Part shown: positions 8,449 through 17,798 of the stretch, in pieces
Layout: each line of letters starts with the position of its first letter
Numbering within the stretch: position 1 is the stretch's first letter
NCBI GenBank assembly: GCA_903840435.1
Contig: CAIMFV010000010.1
Location: forward strand, 124,001 to 188,000
Length of the DNA stretch: 64,000 nucleotides
Source: an uncultured Caulobacterales bacterium
GTDB taxonomy: Bacteria > Pseudomonadota > Alphaproteobacteria > Caulobacterales > Caulobacteraceae
Direction: 5' to 3'
Made by a program: the position numbers and the translations under genes
The notes under the pieces: model-generated
Told to the model about the DNA's origin: nothing
What the model saw: the letters and a program-made list of their open reading frames with translations, nothing else
The model's database searches: none

Positions 8449-9705
8449 ATGGACGGCTTTGCGGCGGCTGACGGCCAAGAGCGCGGTAATCCTTGGGCGG
8501 AGCCTTTGGAGACCCTTGATCCCAGTCTTGCCGACCGGTTCGCAACCGGGGCCCATTACGCCTATTTCGAGCGCTTGCGGCGCGAGGACCCGGTCCACTA
8601 TACGCCCAAAAGCATGTTCGGACCCTTTTGGTCGATCACGCGCTTCGATGACATTGTTGCGGTCGAGACCAATCCGGCCGTCTTTTCCTCCAACCGCGAC
8701 ATCGTCATTGGCGACAATCCGGAAGGCTTTGCGCCACCGATGTTTATCGCCATGGACCCGCCAAAACACGATGTGCAGCGCAAGACCGCCACGCCAGCCG
8801 TGGCTCCGGCGCGGCTACAGGACTTGGAGCTGTTGATCCGCCAACGCGCCGCCACCATTCTCGACGCCCTGCCCATCGGCGAGACCTTTAATTGGGTCGA
8901 GCGGGTCTCGATTGAGTTGACCACCCAGATGTTGGCCACCTTGTTTGACTTTCCGTGGGAAGATCGCGCCCTGTTGCCCTACTGGTCGGATGTGACCACC
9001 ACGTCGGAAACCGTCGGGATTGCCGCCGATATGGCGGCCCGCGAGCGCATCCTTGGCGAGTGTCTCGCCTATTTCACCCGGCTGTGGCGCGAGCGGGCCG
9101 CACAGCCGCCAAGGTTTGATTTCATCTCCTTGTTGGCCCACGGCGAAGAGACCCGCGACATGGTCGACAGGCCAATGGAGTTCTTAGGCAATTTGATGCT
9201 GTTGATCGTTGGCGGCAATGACACGACCCGAAACTCGATCAGCGGTGGTGTGCTGGCGCTCAATCAATTTCCGCAAGAATATGCCAAGCTGAAGCGAAAT
9301 CCGGGCCTCATCTCCAGCATGGTGCCAGAGATCATTCGCTGGCAAACGCCGCTCGCCCATATGCGCCGCACCTGCACGCAAGATATCGCGTTTGGCGGCA
9401 AGCTGATCCGCAAGGGCGACCGGGTGGTGATGTGGTATGTGTCGGGCAATCGCGATGACAGCGTGATTGAAACGCCGGACCAATTCATCATCGATCGGGC
9501 GAGGCCGCGCCACCACCTCTCGTTTGGCTTTGGCATCCATCGCTGTATGGGCAATCGGGTGGCGGAACTGCAGCTGCGCATACTGTGGGAGGAGATCCTT
9601 GCGCGCTTCGACAATGTGGAGGTGATGGGGGAACCCGTCCGCGTCGCATCAAATTTTGTTCAGGGCTATACCGATCTTCCTGTGCGCCTGACGGCCAGGG
9701 CTTAG
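8449..9705 (+). CDS. Cytochrome P450, CYP153 family (terminal alkane hydroxylase type)
   Basis: CYP153 enzymes are soluble P450s that hydroxylate the terminal carbon of medium-chain alkanes or fatty acids. This 418-residue protein shows CYP153-typical blocks: SMFGPFWSITRFDDIVAVETN, FIAMDPPKHDVQRKT (99-113), the I-helix GGNDTTRNS (255-263), EIIRWQTPLAHMRRT, and the haem loop LSFGFGIHRCMGNR with axial Cys366. A GGGAGG site lies six bases before the ATG. The ferredoxin and ferredoxin reductase usually clustered with CYP153 are absent from this window, so electron supply must come from elsewhere. Direct repeats lie immediately upstream. Substrate range cannot be read from sequence. Confidence 0.92.
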   Translation: MDGFAAADGQERGNPWAEPLETLDPSLADRFATGAHYAYFERLRREDPVHYTPKSMFGPFWSITRFDDIVAVETNPAVFSSNRDIVIGDNPEGFAPPMFIAMDPPKHDVQRKTATPAVAPARLQDLELLIRQRAATILDALPIGETFNWVERVSIELTTQMLATLFDFPWEDRALLPYWSDVTTTSETVGIAADMAARERILGECLAYFTRLWRERAAQPPRFDFISLLAHGEETRDMVDRPMEFLGNLMLLIVGGNDTTRNSISGGVLALNQFPQEYAKLKRNPGLISSMVPEIIRWQTPLAHMRRTCTQDIAFGGKLIRKGDRVVMWYVSGNRDDSVIETPDQFIIDRARPRHHLSFGFGIHRCMGNRVAELQLRILWEEILARFDNVEVMGEPVRVASNFVQGYTDLPVRLTARA

Positions 9706-9844
9706 AGTCGGGGCGCGCCCTTGATAAAGTCTGCCAAAAAATTACAGGTTTAGCGGGTAAGTATGTTTGTCCAACTCGCCCATTCATAATCTATTTAAAC
9801 ATGAAATGGCAGTATTGGACCGGTTTAGAGGTTAGGAATCCCCT

Positions 9845-10192
9845 GTGATCCCGAAAACGCCCGGCGCAAAAGCCGAGTCCCGCAAGGTCGGCCGCAGCCG
9901 TGTGCTTATTGGTGGGAAAATTCTGCTGGAAAATCTCGGCATGTCGATGGACTGCCGGATGCGGGATCTGACCGATGAGGGCGCGCGGATTGTTTTGGCC
10001 CCGGGCATCCTGACACCAGATCGCTTTGAACTCATCAATCTGCGCGATGGCGTGTTTTATTCCTGCACGGTCATTTGGCGCGATCCGCCGCAGGTCGGGG
10101 TCAAATTTGATACCCGCCACGAACTCACCGGCGCAACCGACCCTCGCCTGGTGCGGATGCGGGCCCTGTGGATGAATATTGTCAATCGCTAA
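9845..10192 (+). CDS. PilZ domain protein
   Basis: This small 115-residue protein starts at GTG 9845. It has the PilZ-like pattern of an N-terminal arginine-rich stretch (ESRKVGRSRVLIGGKI) followed by MRDLTDEGARIVL, resembling the D-x-S-x-x-G core that binds c-di-GMP, and VGVKFD near the C-terminus. The serine of the consensus is threonine here, so nucleotide binding is uncertain. It is monocistronic between CYP153 and a VOC gene. A role as a c-di-GMP effector is family-based inference. Confidence 0.7.
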   Translation: MIPKTPGAKAESRKVGRSRVLIGGKILLENLGMSMDCRMRDLTDEGARIVLAPGILTPDRFELINLRDGVFYSCTVIWRDPPQVGVKFDTRHELTGATDPRLVRMRALWMNIVNR

Positions 10193-10271
10193 GCGACGGT
10201 GTTCCAGGACTTGCCCATCTTTGTGTTCATGATATGTTCAGGTCGCGGCAGGGTCCGCTACGGGAGGGGTC

Positions 10272-10640
10272 ATGATCGGTTATGTGACATTGGGAACCAA
10301 TGATTTGGCGCGCGGGGCAGCGTTTTATGATTCAATTGCGGAGGAACTGGGGGCACCGCGGATGATGGAGGGCGACGGCTTCATCGCGTGGGGTGAGCCA
10401 GGTGGCGCGCCGGGCATTGGCTTGACCAAACCGTTCGATGGCGCACCGGCAACGGTGGGAAATGGCGTCATGGTGGCGCTTTCGGCCAATTCCAAAGCCC
10501 AGGTCGACAAATTACACGCTATCGCACTTGCCCATGGTGGGACCTGCGAAGGGCCTCCGGGGCCGCGCGGCGACACCTTTTACGCCGCCTATTTCCGCGA
10601 TCCAGACGGCAACAAGCTGAACGCCTTTTTGATGACCTGA
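10272..10640 (+). CDS. VOC / glyoxalase-like protein
   Basis: A single-domain 122-residue vicinal-oxygen-chelate protein. It begins MIGYVTLGTNDLARGAAFYD (the usual first strand and helix) and ends GDTFYAAYFRDPDGNKLNAF, the conserved C-terminal YFRDPDGN signature. The ATG has GGGAGGGG a few bases upstream. Such proteins act as lyases, isomerases or resistance proteins; the substrate cannot be predicted. Confidence 0.88.
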   Translation: MIGYVTLGTNDLARGAAFYDSIAEELGAPRMMEGDGFIAWGEPGGAPGIGLTKPFDGAPATVGNGVMVALSANSKAQVDKLHAIALAHGGTCEGPPGPRGDTFYAAYFRDPDGNKLNAFLMT

Positions 10641-10738
10641 TTGGCGAGGTGGGGCCAGTGGTGAGCACCATTGGCCCGCTTCGGTGCTATTTTCAAGGCT
10701 TGGCGAATTTCGCATCGATCTAGCTTAAGCTCAGGCTT

Positions 10739-12160
10739 ATGACACCGGCGATGCGGATGAACCGAGACAATAGGGCAAAGATGGCAGGCGGAAGTCTCGC
10801 CTACCGGGTCGCGCGACCGGTGGTTTTGTTGGCGGGCCTTTTGGTTTTTGCCGTGAGGGTTGGCGCCGTCTGGGCAGACGAGGCACCGTCCGCAGTCGAG
10901 GCGGCCGACCGTGGAGGGGCGGGCGAAACCGTTGCGCTGCACGTGCAAGCCACCTTGATTGATCAGCTGGGGCTTGCTTTTCATTCTCCCTATCGAGGGC
11001 AAAATAGCCTTGATCCCGCAACGCGTGGCCGCGAGACCGCCGACCTGACGGTTTATGGAGGGGTGCGGCCTTGGGCAGGGGGAGAGATTTGGATCAATGC
11101 CGAAGTCGACCAAGGGTTTGGTCTGAGCAACACGCTTGGGCTGGCAGGGTTTCCGAGCGGCGAGGCCTATAAGGTTGGGCACAGCTATCCCTATGCCATG
11201 ATCCAGCGTTGGTTTCTGCGTCAAACCCTTGACCTAGGCGGGCAGCGCCAGACGCTGGAGCAGGACCAGAACCAACTCGCCGGGGGTCAAGCGGCCAACC
11301 GGCTGGTTCTTACAGTGGGCAAGATTTCGGTCGTCGATATTTTCGACACGAACAGCTTCGCCCATGATCCCCGGGGAGATTTTTTCAACTGGACAATTAT
11401 CGACGCGGGCACATTCGACTATGCGGCCAATTCTTGGGGCTATAGCTATGGCGGCGCCTTGGAGGCCTATTGGGGTGCTTGGACGGGGCGGGCGGGCGTT
11501 TATGCTATGTCGCGACAGCCGAACGGCGAGTCGCTCGATGCGAGTTTTCGAAAATTTCAATCGCTTCTGGAACTCGAGCGACGTTTCAGCGTCGCGGGTC
11601 AACCAGGTTCGGTAAAGCTAACCGGATTTCTCACCCGAGCGCCCATGAGCGTTTTTGCTGAGGCGCTGCGTCAGGGACAGTTACGCAACAGCACCCCGAA
11701 CCTGCTTGGCGCACTTCGATATCAGAGCCATTCCGGAGTCAGTTTAAACCTGCAACAAACCCTCACCCAAAGCCTCGGTGTTTTTGCGAGGATTGGCCTC
11801 GACGACGGCCATCAACAGTCCTACGAATTCGCTGACGTCGACCGAACCGCCAGTGTCGGCGCCACCTTGGCGGGTGACATCTGGGGTCGACCCCATGACA
11901 AGTTTGGGATTGCGAGTGTCGTCAACGGAATTTCCAAACCCTTCCAAACCTATCTTCAAGCTGGCGGCCTCGGCATTTTGATCGGCGATGGACGATTACC
12001 ACATCCCGGGGTGGAGGCGATTTCCGAGACCTATTACAGCCTTGGGCTCACCAAGGCGGTCATGGTCAGTTTCGATTATCAATTCGTCGAAAATCCCGCT
12101 TACAACCGCGACCGTGGGCCCGTTTCCATTCTTGGCCTCCGACTTCATCTGGGACTCTAG
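10739..12160 (+). CDS. Carbohydrate-selective porin, OprB-like
   Basis: The 473-residue outer-membrane protein has an N-terminal signal (hydrophobic VVLLAGLLVFAVRVGAVWA ending before DEAPS). Several ATGs are possible (10739, 10757, 10781); 10781 would give a more usual signal length. The body has OprB-type blocks: VVDIFDTNSFAHDPRGDFFN followed by WTIIDAGTFDYAANSWGYSY, alternating aromatic beta strands, and a C-terminal strand GLRLHLGL suited to barrel assembly. It should form a sugar-permeable pore. An outer-membrane protein gene follows after two bases, so they are probably co-expressed. Confidence 0.82.
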   Translation: MTPAMRMNRDNRAKMAGGSLAYRVARPVVLLAGLLVFAVRVGAVWADEAPSAVEAADRGGAGETVALHVQATLIDQLGLAFHSPYRGQNSLDPATRGRETADLTVYGGVRPWAGGEIWINAEVDQGFGLSNTLGLAGFPSGEAYKVGHSYPYAMIQRWFLRQTLDLGGQRQTLEQDQNQLAGGQAANRLVLTVGKISVVDIFDTNSFAHDPRGDFFNWTIIDAGTFDYAANSWGYSYGGALEAYWGAWTGRAGVYAMSRQPNGESLDASFRKFQSLLELERRFSVAGQPGSVKLTGFLTRAPMSVFAEALRQGQLRNSTPNLLGALRYQSHSGVSLNLQQTLTQSLGVFARIGLDDGHQQSYEFADVDRTASVGATLAGDIWGRPHDKFGIASVVNGISKPFQTYLQAGGLGILIGDGRLPHPGVEAISETYYSLGLTKAVMVSFDYQFVENPAYNRDRGPVSILGLRLHLGL

Positions 12161-12162
12161 TT

Positions 12163-12930
12163 TTGACGCGCACCTGTCTGATGCTTGCGGTTTTGGTTCC
12201 TTTCGTCAGCGCCCGCCCGGCTTCGGCAGCGCCGGAGGAGGTGCAGGTCTATACCAATGACATCAATGCGCCGGGACAGTTGGGGCTGGAATTGCATCTT
12301 AACCAGGTTTCGGCTGGCGATCCGGCGCCCGACCATATTGGAGGTGAATCCAGCCTCGGGCGCTACCGCCTGACCCCTGAATGGTCCTATTCCCTCAATG
12401 ACCAGATTGAGTTGGGTGCCTATCTGCCGCTGACCACCCTGGACCGACAAGGCGCCCTTCGCGCCGATGGCTATAAGGTCAGGATCAAGTGGCTGCCCGC
12501 GCATCCGGAAACAGGCTTTTACTACGGCCTGAATTACGAGGTTGGATGGGAGGATCGTCATCTCGACCAAAATCCTTGGAACAACGAAGTTAAGGTCATT
12601 GGCGGCTGGCAGAATGCTCGCTGGTTGATCGGCGGCAATGTCAATTTTGACTGGGCCCTGCGCGGCCCAGCGATAACGGCGCCTGAGGTCGAGCTTGACG
12701 CAAAGCTGGCGTTTAAACTCAGTCCGATGACGCAAATCGGCCTTGAGACCTATAATGGCGCAGGAAGCACGAAGGATTTTGGTCGCGTCAGCCGCAGCGT
12801 GCAGGCGACCTATCTCGCCCTCGACACCAAGCTCGGCCGGTGGGACCTAAATTTCGGTCTGGGCAAGGGATATGGAACCAACCCAGATCATCTGATCGTT
12901 AAAATGATCCTTGGCGTCCCGATTGGGTAG
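12163..12930 (+). CDS. Outer-membrane beta-barrel protein of unknown function
   Basis: The 255-residue protein starts at TTG 12163, two bases after the porin stop, giving a signal peptide MTRTCLMLAVLVPFVSARPA cleaved near Ala-Ala-Pro. An ATG at 12181 is an alternative but would leave a short n-region without a positive charge. The mature chain is a run of amphipathic beta strands with abundant Tyr/Trp and turns (GLELHLNQVS, YSLNDQIELGAYLPL, YYGLNYEVGWED), ending with MILGVPIG. It resembles uncharacterised transporter-like barrels. Close linkage to the OprB-like gene suggests a joint envelope role. Confidence 0.7.
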   Translation: MTRTCLMLAVLVPFVSARPASAAPEEVQVYTNDINAPGQLGLELHLNQVSAGDPAPDHIGGESSLGRYRLTPEWSYSLNDQIELGAYLPLTTLDRQGALRADGYKVRIKWLPAHPETGFYYGLNYEVGWEDRHLDQNPWNNEVKVIGGWQNARWLIGGNVNFDWALRGPAITAPEVELDAKLAFKLSPMTQIGLETYNGAGSTKDFGRVSRSVQATYLALDTKLGRWDLNFGLGKGYGTNPDHLIVKMILGVPIG

Positions 12931-12961
12931 GTCTCAAAGCGAAAGCCAAGTTGGAGCCTGC

Positions 12962-13699
12962 ATGACGGAAATGACCAGCCCCGCTCCTCTTGCCCGCACG
13001 GCCGTCATTGTCGGCGCATCCGGCGGCATAGGGGCCGCTCTGGTTCAGGCCGTGAGCGAGCGTGGCGAGGTCGAGCGCGTCTTTGCGCTCAGTCGTCGGC
13101 GGCCACTTGACCTTCCTCCCAAGGCCAGTTGGCTTTCGATTGACTTGGAGCGGGAAGCGACCATCGACGCCGCCGCTGCGGCCATAGGCGAGGCCGATCT
13201 TGTCATCGTCGCCACAGGCCTGTTGCAAGATCAGCGACAAGCCGTCGAGCGTAGCTATCGCGCCCTCACCACCGAGGCCATGGCGAGATCCTATCTGATC
13301 AACACAATTGGTCCAGCACTGGTGGCAAAGGCCTTCCTGCCGCGTTTGCCAAAAGATCGCCGCAGCGTGTTCGCCGTCCTCTCGGCCCGGGTAGGGTCGA
13401 TTTCCGACAATGGGCTTGGCGGCTGGCATAGTTACCGCGCCTCAAAGGCGGCGCTGAATATGATGGTGCGCACCCTCAGTATTGAGGTGCGGCGCGAACG
13501 CCCCTTGGCGCTGTGCGTGGCGCTTCATCCCGGAACCGTTGCAACGCCCCTTTCAGCGCCGTTTCAAAAGGGCGTTCCGACAGAAAAGCTCTTCCCACCT
13601 GAGCTTGCGGCCGAGCAGCTGTTGCGGGTTGTGGAAGGCCTGTCGCCGAGAGACTCAGGACGGTTTTTTGCTTGGGACGGCTCTGAGATCGCGCCCTAA
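12962..13699 (+). CDS. Short-chain dehydrogenase/reductase (SDR), C-factor-like
   Basis: An NAD(P)-dependent oxidoreductase of 245 residues, taking the ATG at 12962 (MTEMTSPAPLARTAVIVGAS). Features are the Rossmann motif GASGGIG, the catalytic serine region VLSARVGSI and YRASKAA (Tyr-x-x-x-Lys). The LHPGTVATPLSAPF ending is seen in C-factor-type SDRs. The frame is open farther upstream, overlapping the preceding gene, but it has no SDR similarity there. Substrate unknown. Confidence 0.9.
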   Translation: MTEMTSPAPLARTAVIVGASGGIGAALVQAVSERGEVERVFALSRRRPLDLPPKASWLSIDLEREATIDAAAAAIGEADLVIVATGLLQDQRQAVERSYRALTTEAMARSYLINTIGPALVAKAFLPRLPKDRRSVFAVLSARVGSISDNGLGGWHSYRASKAALNMMVRTLSIEVRRERPLALCVALHPGTVATPLSAPFQKGVPTEKLFPPELAAEQLLRVVEGLSPRDSGRFFAWDGSEIAP

Positions 13700-13825
13700 C
13701 GGCCTTCAGTGCTCAAGGGCCTCACCCGAAACGCGGGGCGGAACTTGCGGGCGGCGCGCCGCGTTCGCATATGCAAGCTCAGACAGAGGATCACCGCTCG
13801 CCAGACTAAGGGGGTGGAGGTCCGC

Positions 13826-13926
13826 GGGCAATTTCCGGCGAAGTGCAGGACGGTTCGTCGCGGAAAATGCTCTATTTATATAGAGTTATGAGCAAAACCC
13901 GATCCAAAGCGATCGGATTTGGTTCT
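13826..13926. repeat. 101 bp palindromic dispersed repeat, copy A
   Basis: About 84 of 101 positions match copy B at 27383-27483 in my hand alignment. It contains three inverted repeats: an imperfect long one (GCAATTTCCGGCGAA against TTCGTCGCGGAAAATGC), CTCTAT-TTAT-ATAGAG, and CCGATC-CAAAGC-GATCGG. It lies between the SDR and the Hsp20 gene. Such palindromic mosaic elements are common in alphaproteobacterial intergenic DNA. Confidence 0.85.
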
Positions 13927-13954
13927 CGGGGTCGCTTTTGATAAGGACACGCCC

Positions 13955-14377
13955 ATGACCACACGCGCCATCTTGTTCGACAGCCCGTTTCTGCTTGGCT
14001 TTGAGCATACACGTAATTTGATCGAGCGGGCGGCCAAGGCTGCCTCAGACAGCTATCCGCCCTATAATGTCGAACAGCTCAGCGACACACAGATTCGCAT
14101 CACCCTGGCCGTGGCGGGCTTTAGCCCCGATCAGTTGAGTGTGACCATCGAAGACACCCAGCTGATAATTAGCGGGCGGCGAGAGCCGGACGGGCGCGCG
14201 GATCAGGCCTATCTGCATCGCGGCATTGCAGCGCGCGGCTTCCTGCGACATTTCGTCTTGGCCGATGGCATGGAGGTCGAGGCCGCAACGCTGGAGCATG
14301 GCTTGCTGCATATCGATGTGGTGCGCGTCGAGCCGGAAAAGCAGGTTCGCCGCATCCCCATCCGCTCAGCCGGATAG
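13955..14377 (+). CDS. Small heat-shock protein, Hsp20/IbpA-like
   Basis: This ATP-independent holdase chaperone binds unfolding proteins. The 140-residue product (ATG at 13955, MTTRAILFDSPFLLGFEHT) has the IbpA-type N-terminus and an alpha-crystallin domain: YPPYNVEQLSDTQIRITLAV, AGFSPDQLSVTIEDTQLIIS, GRR, and AYLHRGIAARGFLRHFVLAD. The IbpA-style RxF is represented by GFLRHF. The leader contains dispersed repeat copy A. A heat-responsive RNA thermometer is possible in such leaders, but I could not identify a clear ROSE or fourU structure. Confidence 0.9.
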   Translation: MTTRAILFDSPFLLGFEHTRNLIERAAKAASDSYPPYNVEQLSDTQIRITLAVAGFSPDQLSVTIEDTQLIISGRREPDGRADQAYLHRGIAARGFLRHFVLADGMEVEAATLEHGLLHIDVVRVEPEKQVRRIPIRSAG

Positions 14378-14430
14378 TCGCGACCGGCGGATATAAATCC
14401 GATCGCGACCGGTCTTGAGAGCGGTCAAGA

Positions 14431-14476
14431 GTTTGTCCGGGAAAAGTGGAAACCAGCTTTTCCCGAAATAGCAAAC
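14431..14476. terminator. Palindrome between convergent hsp20 and infB
   Basis: CGGGAAAAG (14438-14446) pairs with CTTTTCCCG (14457-14465) around a 10-base loop, and an outer GTTTG/CAAAC pair extends it. It lies between two convergent genes and could serve as a bidirectional terminator. Its sequence also resembles palindromic repeats common in rhizobia, so it may be a mobile repeat unit used as a terminator. Confidence 0.55.
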
Positions 14477-14482
14477 AATCCC

Positions 14483-17400
14483 CTAGAGGCTGCGCTTAAT
14501 TGTCTCGAGGGTGAAGCACTCGATCTGGTCGCCCGGCTTAATGTCTTGGAAGTTGTGGAAGGCCATGCCGCATTCTTGGCCGGACTGAACTTCGTTCACT
14601 TCGTCCTTGAACCGCTTCAAGGTTTGCAAGACGCCCATTTCCTGGATCACCACATCGTCGCGGATGATCCGGACCTTGGCGCCCTTGCGCACCACGCCCT
14701 CGACCACCCGACAGCCTGCGACGCGACCGATCTTCGAAATATCGAAGGCTTGCAGCACCTCGGCATTGCCCAAGAAGGTTTCGCGTTGGATCGGCGCCAA
14801 CATGCCGGACATGACGCCCTTAATGTCGTCGATCAGATCATAGATCACCGCATAATAGCGGATTTCCACGCCCTCCCGTTCAGCCAGATCGCGGGCCTGC
14901 CGCGAGGCGCGGACATTGAAGCCGAGGATCGAGCAGTTTGCGCCCTTGGCGAGCAGAACGTCGCTTTCGGTAATGGCGCCTGCCGCAGAATGGATGATCC
15001 GTGCCCGGACTTCATCCGTGCCGAGCTTGTCGAGCGACGAGACAATGGCTTCCGCTGAGCCCTGAACGTCTGCCTTGATAATCAAGGGCAGCTCCGAGAG
15101 CTTTTTCGACTGCAGCTTGGCCATCATGTCGGCGAGGCTTGCGCCGGCGGCGACGGGGGAAACCGCCTTGTCGCGCTTCAAGCGTTCGCGATACTCGGTC
15201 AATTCCCGGGCCCGCGCTTCGTTTTCGACCACGGCGAAGGCCTCGCCTGGGTCGGGCGTCTGGTCGAGCCCCAAAACTTCAACCGGGGTCGAGGGGGGTG
15301 CTTCGGCGATCTGTTCATCCCGCTCATTAATCAGGGCGCGGACGCGGCCCCAGGCCGACCCGGCAACCACAATGTCACCGCGCTTCAAGGATCCGCGCTT
15401 GACCAGCACCGTCGCCACGGGACCCCGTCCACGATCCAGTTTCGATTCGATGACGACGCCTTCGGCAGAGCGATTGGGATTGGCCCGCAGGTCCATCACT
15501 TCGGACTGCAACAGGATCGATTCTAACAACAGGTCGAGACCGATCCGCTTGGTGGCCGACACCTCGACCATCTGGACGTCACCGCCGAGCGATTCGGCGA
15601 CGATCTCATGTTGCAACAGCTCGTTGACTACCCGCGTTGGGTCAGCGTCTGGCTTGTCGATCTTGTTGATGGCGACAATGATCGGCGCATTGGCGGCCTT
15701 GGCATGGTGGATGGCCTCAATGGTCTGCCGCATGACGCCGTCATCGGCCGCCACAACCAAGACGACAATGTCAGTGACATTGGCGCCGCGCATCCGCATG
15801 GACGAGAAGGCCGCGTGGCCTGGCGTATCGAGGAAGGTGACGCGCTCGCCGTCCGGCAGACGAACCTGATAGGCGCCGATATGCTGGGTAATGCCGCCAT
15901 GCTCGCCGGCCGCCACGTCCGAAGACCGGAGTGCGTCGAGCAATGAGGTCTTGCCGTGGTCGACATGGCCCATGACCGCCACAACCGGCGGACGTGGATC
16001 GGTGTCTTCGACGCGGTCCTCTTCGGAGATAAAGCCGGTCTCGACGTCGCTTTCGGAAACCCGCTTCACCGTGTGACCGAAGTCGGTGGCGATCAGCTCG
16101 GCCGTGTCTGCGTCGAGCACATCGTTCAAGGTCACCATGGCGCCTTGGCGCATCATGAACTTGATGATGTCGACGCTGCGCGTGGCCATCCGTTGCGCCA
16201 GATCTTGCACAGTGATCGCATCGGGAATGACCACTTCGCGAACAACCTTGGGGCCCTCCTGGCCACCAAGGCCGCGCGCCCGCTTTTCCCGTTCCCGTTC
16301 CCGGGCCCGACGCACGGACGCGAGGGAACGCATCCGATCATCCGACGCGTCATCTCCGGCCGCGACCTGGATGGTCAACCGACCTTCACGGCGCTTGGGT
16401 TCGCCTTTCAGGCGCGACACCGCCTTGGCAGGATCGGCCGCCTTCTTCGCGCCCGGTCCGCCCCGACGCCGCGCGCCGTCATCATCATCCAGCGCGCCAA
16501 TCGGGCGACGCTCACCCGCGCGGGGCGGTGCGGTACGGGCCGTCTTGGTGATTTCCGGCGTCGACGGCGCCATGGCGCCACCGCCTGAACGTGGCGGTCC
16601 GCCAGGACGCGGCCCGTTACGCGGCGCAAGCGCGGAGTAGCGGACAGTCTCGCCAGCAGCTGACCGGGGTCGGTCGCCATAGGCTTGGCCTTGACCCCCA
16701 CCAGCGGGCCGCGGTCCACGGGTGTCGCCTTGCGGGCGCGGGGCAAAATTTCCCTGCGGACGCGGGCCGCGATCCGGAGGTCCCCGATCATTGGAGCCGC
16801 GATCATTGGGTCCCCGATCATTGGCCCCCCGATCATTGGCCCCCCGATCATTGGGACGAGGTCCACGATCGGCATAGCTTGGCCCGCCTTCGCGACGGGG
16901 CGCCTCATAAACGCGGCCTTCCGGCGTGCGACCGTCATTGCGAGGGTCCTGGCGAGGCCCCCGAAGCCCAGAGTCGCGAGGTGAGGAATCGCGTGAGACC
17001 GGATCGCGAGAGGTGGGCTCGCGCGCGGGGGCTGGCCGCGGCTCAGATGTGACCGCCGGACGGGTAAGGGTCGGACGGGCCGGGGCCTCGGCGGCTGGCG
17101 CGCGGGCTTCCACCGGCGCTGGCGCGACCGGCTCGCTTGATGCGGGTGTCGTTACAGACGGTGCATCTGGGGCCTTGGCGGGCGTCTCCACCGCTGCCGC
17201 CGCAGGCGCGGCACGAACCGGCTCGGGTTCTGTCGGTTGCGGTGGGGGCTGGCGGCGGGCTTCCTCAGCCCGGCGAGCGTCGGACGCTGCGCGGGCGGCG
17301 TCGAGCGCCCTTTGGCGCGCGGCCAATTCACTTTGGCTCAGATTCAGGGTTGAGGCCGGCTGGGACGCCGGTTTGGCGACAGGCGCCGCAGGTTCTGGCC

Positions 17401-17659
17401 GTTGGGCGACCGGAGGCGTCAGCGGCGGCGGTGGCCGGCGGGCCTCAACGACGGGGCGTTCCCCTTCGCGGCGGCGCTTGGTTTCCACCACGACCGTCTT
17501 TGAGCGGCCATGGCTAAAGCTTTGACGCACCACGCCCGTATTCACCGCGCCCGTGCGCGGCTTTAGGGTCAAGGGTGCACGGCCTGTTCCACTCCCGCCG
17601 CCGGGGGTTGCATTGGATTGGCCGCCTTGGCCTTCATCAGTGTCGTTCGCGTCGCTCAT
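14483..17659 (-). CDS. infB: Translation initiation factor IF-2
   Basis: IF-2 is the GTPase that places initiator tRNA on the 30S subunit. The 1058-residue protein has a very long low-complexity N-terminal half (Pro/Ala/Arg/Asp-rich, to about residue 450). This is followed by the IF2N-like block [20 protein letters not shown], then the G domain from about residue 560 ([27 protein letters not shown]), and the C-terminal beta-barrel domains. The disordered part holds a five-copy NDRG-x repeat, described separately. It is the last gene of the rimP-nusA-ylxR-infB order conserved in bacteria. Confidence 0.97.
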   Translation of the reverse strand: MSDANDTDEGQGGQSNATPGGGSGTGRAPLTLKPRTGAVNTGVVRQSFSHGRSKTVVVETKRRREGERPVVEARRPPPPLTPPVAQRPEPAAPVAKPASQPASTLNLSQSELAARQRALDAARAASDARRAEEARRQPPPQPTEPEPVRAAPAAAAVETPAKAPDAPSVTTPASSEPVAPAPVEARAPAAEAPARPTLTRPAVTSEPRPAPAREPTSRDPVSRDSSPRDSGLRGPRQDPRNDGRTPEGRVYEAPRREGGPSYADRGPRPNDRGANDRGANDRGPNDRGSNDRGPPDRGPRPQGNFAPRPQGDTRGPRPAGGGQGQAYGDRPRSAAGETVRYSALAPRNGPRPGGPPRSGGGAMAPSTPEITKTARTAPPRAGERRPIGALDDDDGARRRGGPGAKKAADPAKAVSRLKGEPKRREGRLTIQVAAGDDASDDRMRSLASVRRAREREREKRARGLGGQEGPKVVREVVIPDAITVQDLAQRMATRSVDIIKFMMRQGAMVTLNDVLDADTAELIATDFGHTVKRVSESDVETGFISEEDRVEDTDPRPPVVAVMGHVDHGKTSLLDALRSSDVAAGEHGGITQHIGAYQVRLPDGERVTFLDTPGHAAFSSMRMRGANVTDIVVLVVAADDGVMRQTIEAIHHAKAANAPIIVAINKIDKPDADPTRVVNELLQHEIVAESLGGDVQMVEVSATKRIGLDLLLESILLQSEVMDLRANPNRSAEGVVIESKLDRGRGPVATVLVKRGSLKRGDIVVAGSAWGRVRALINERDEQIAEAPPSTPVEVLGLDQTPDPGEAFAVVENEARARELTEYRERLKRDKAVSPVAAGASLADMMAKLQSKKLSELPLIIKADVQGSAEAIVSSLDKLGTDEVRARIIHSAAGAITESDVLLAKGANCSILGFNVRASRQARDLAEREGVEIRYYAVIYDLIDDIKGVMSGMLAPIQRETFLGNAEVLQAFDISKIGRVAGCRVVEGVVRKGAKVRIIRDDVVIQEMGVLQTLKRFKDEVNEVQSGQECGMAFHNFQDIKPGDQIECFTLETIKRSL
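16781..16858 (-). repeat. 15 bp tandem repeat inside infB
   Basis: CGATCATTGG recurs at 16785, 16800, 16815, 16830 and 16845, an exact 15-base period. It encodes successive N-D-R-G-x pentapeptides in the disordered N-terminal region of IF-2. Being in multiples of three, copy-number changes would keep the frame. Confidence 0.9.
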
Positions 17660-17798
17660 CCGCTCGCTTTACTCATAGCCCCGCGGCCCAGATCAGGTCG
17701 AAGGGTCTTTCCAAGTTCAAAAAGGCTTATCTTCCGCCTCACAGCGGCCGAAAGCCCCATTCCCGCCTGATCCCGGCCATTCGCCGCGCGCAAGCCCC

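Noticed and set aside
13700-13954. ROSE or fourU RNA thermometer in the hsp20 leader
   Set aside because: The leader contains a dispersed palindromic repeat, and I could not find a structure sequestering a clear Shine-Dalgarno.
3889-14482. Attachment-site repeat of the tRNA-Ala 3' end
   Set aside because: I looked for a second copy of the T-arm/acceptor sequence to the right and found none, and there is no integrase gene.
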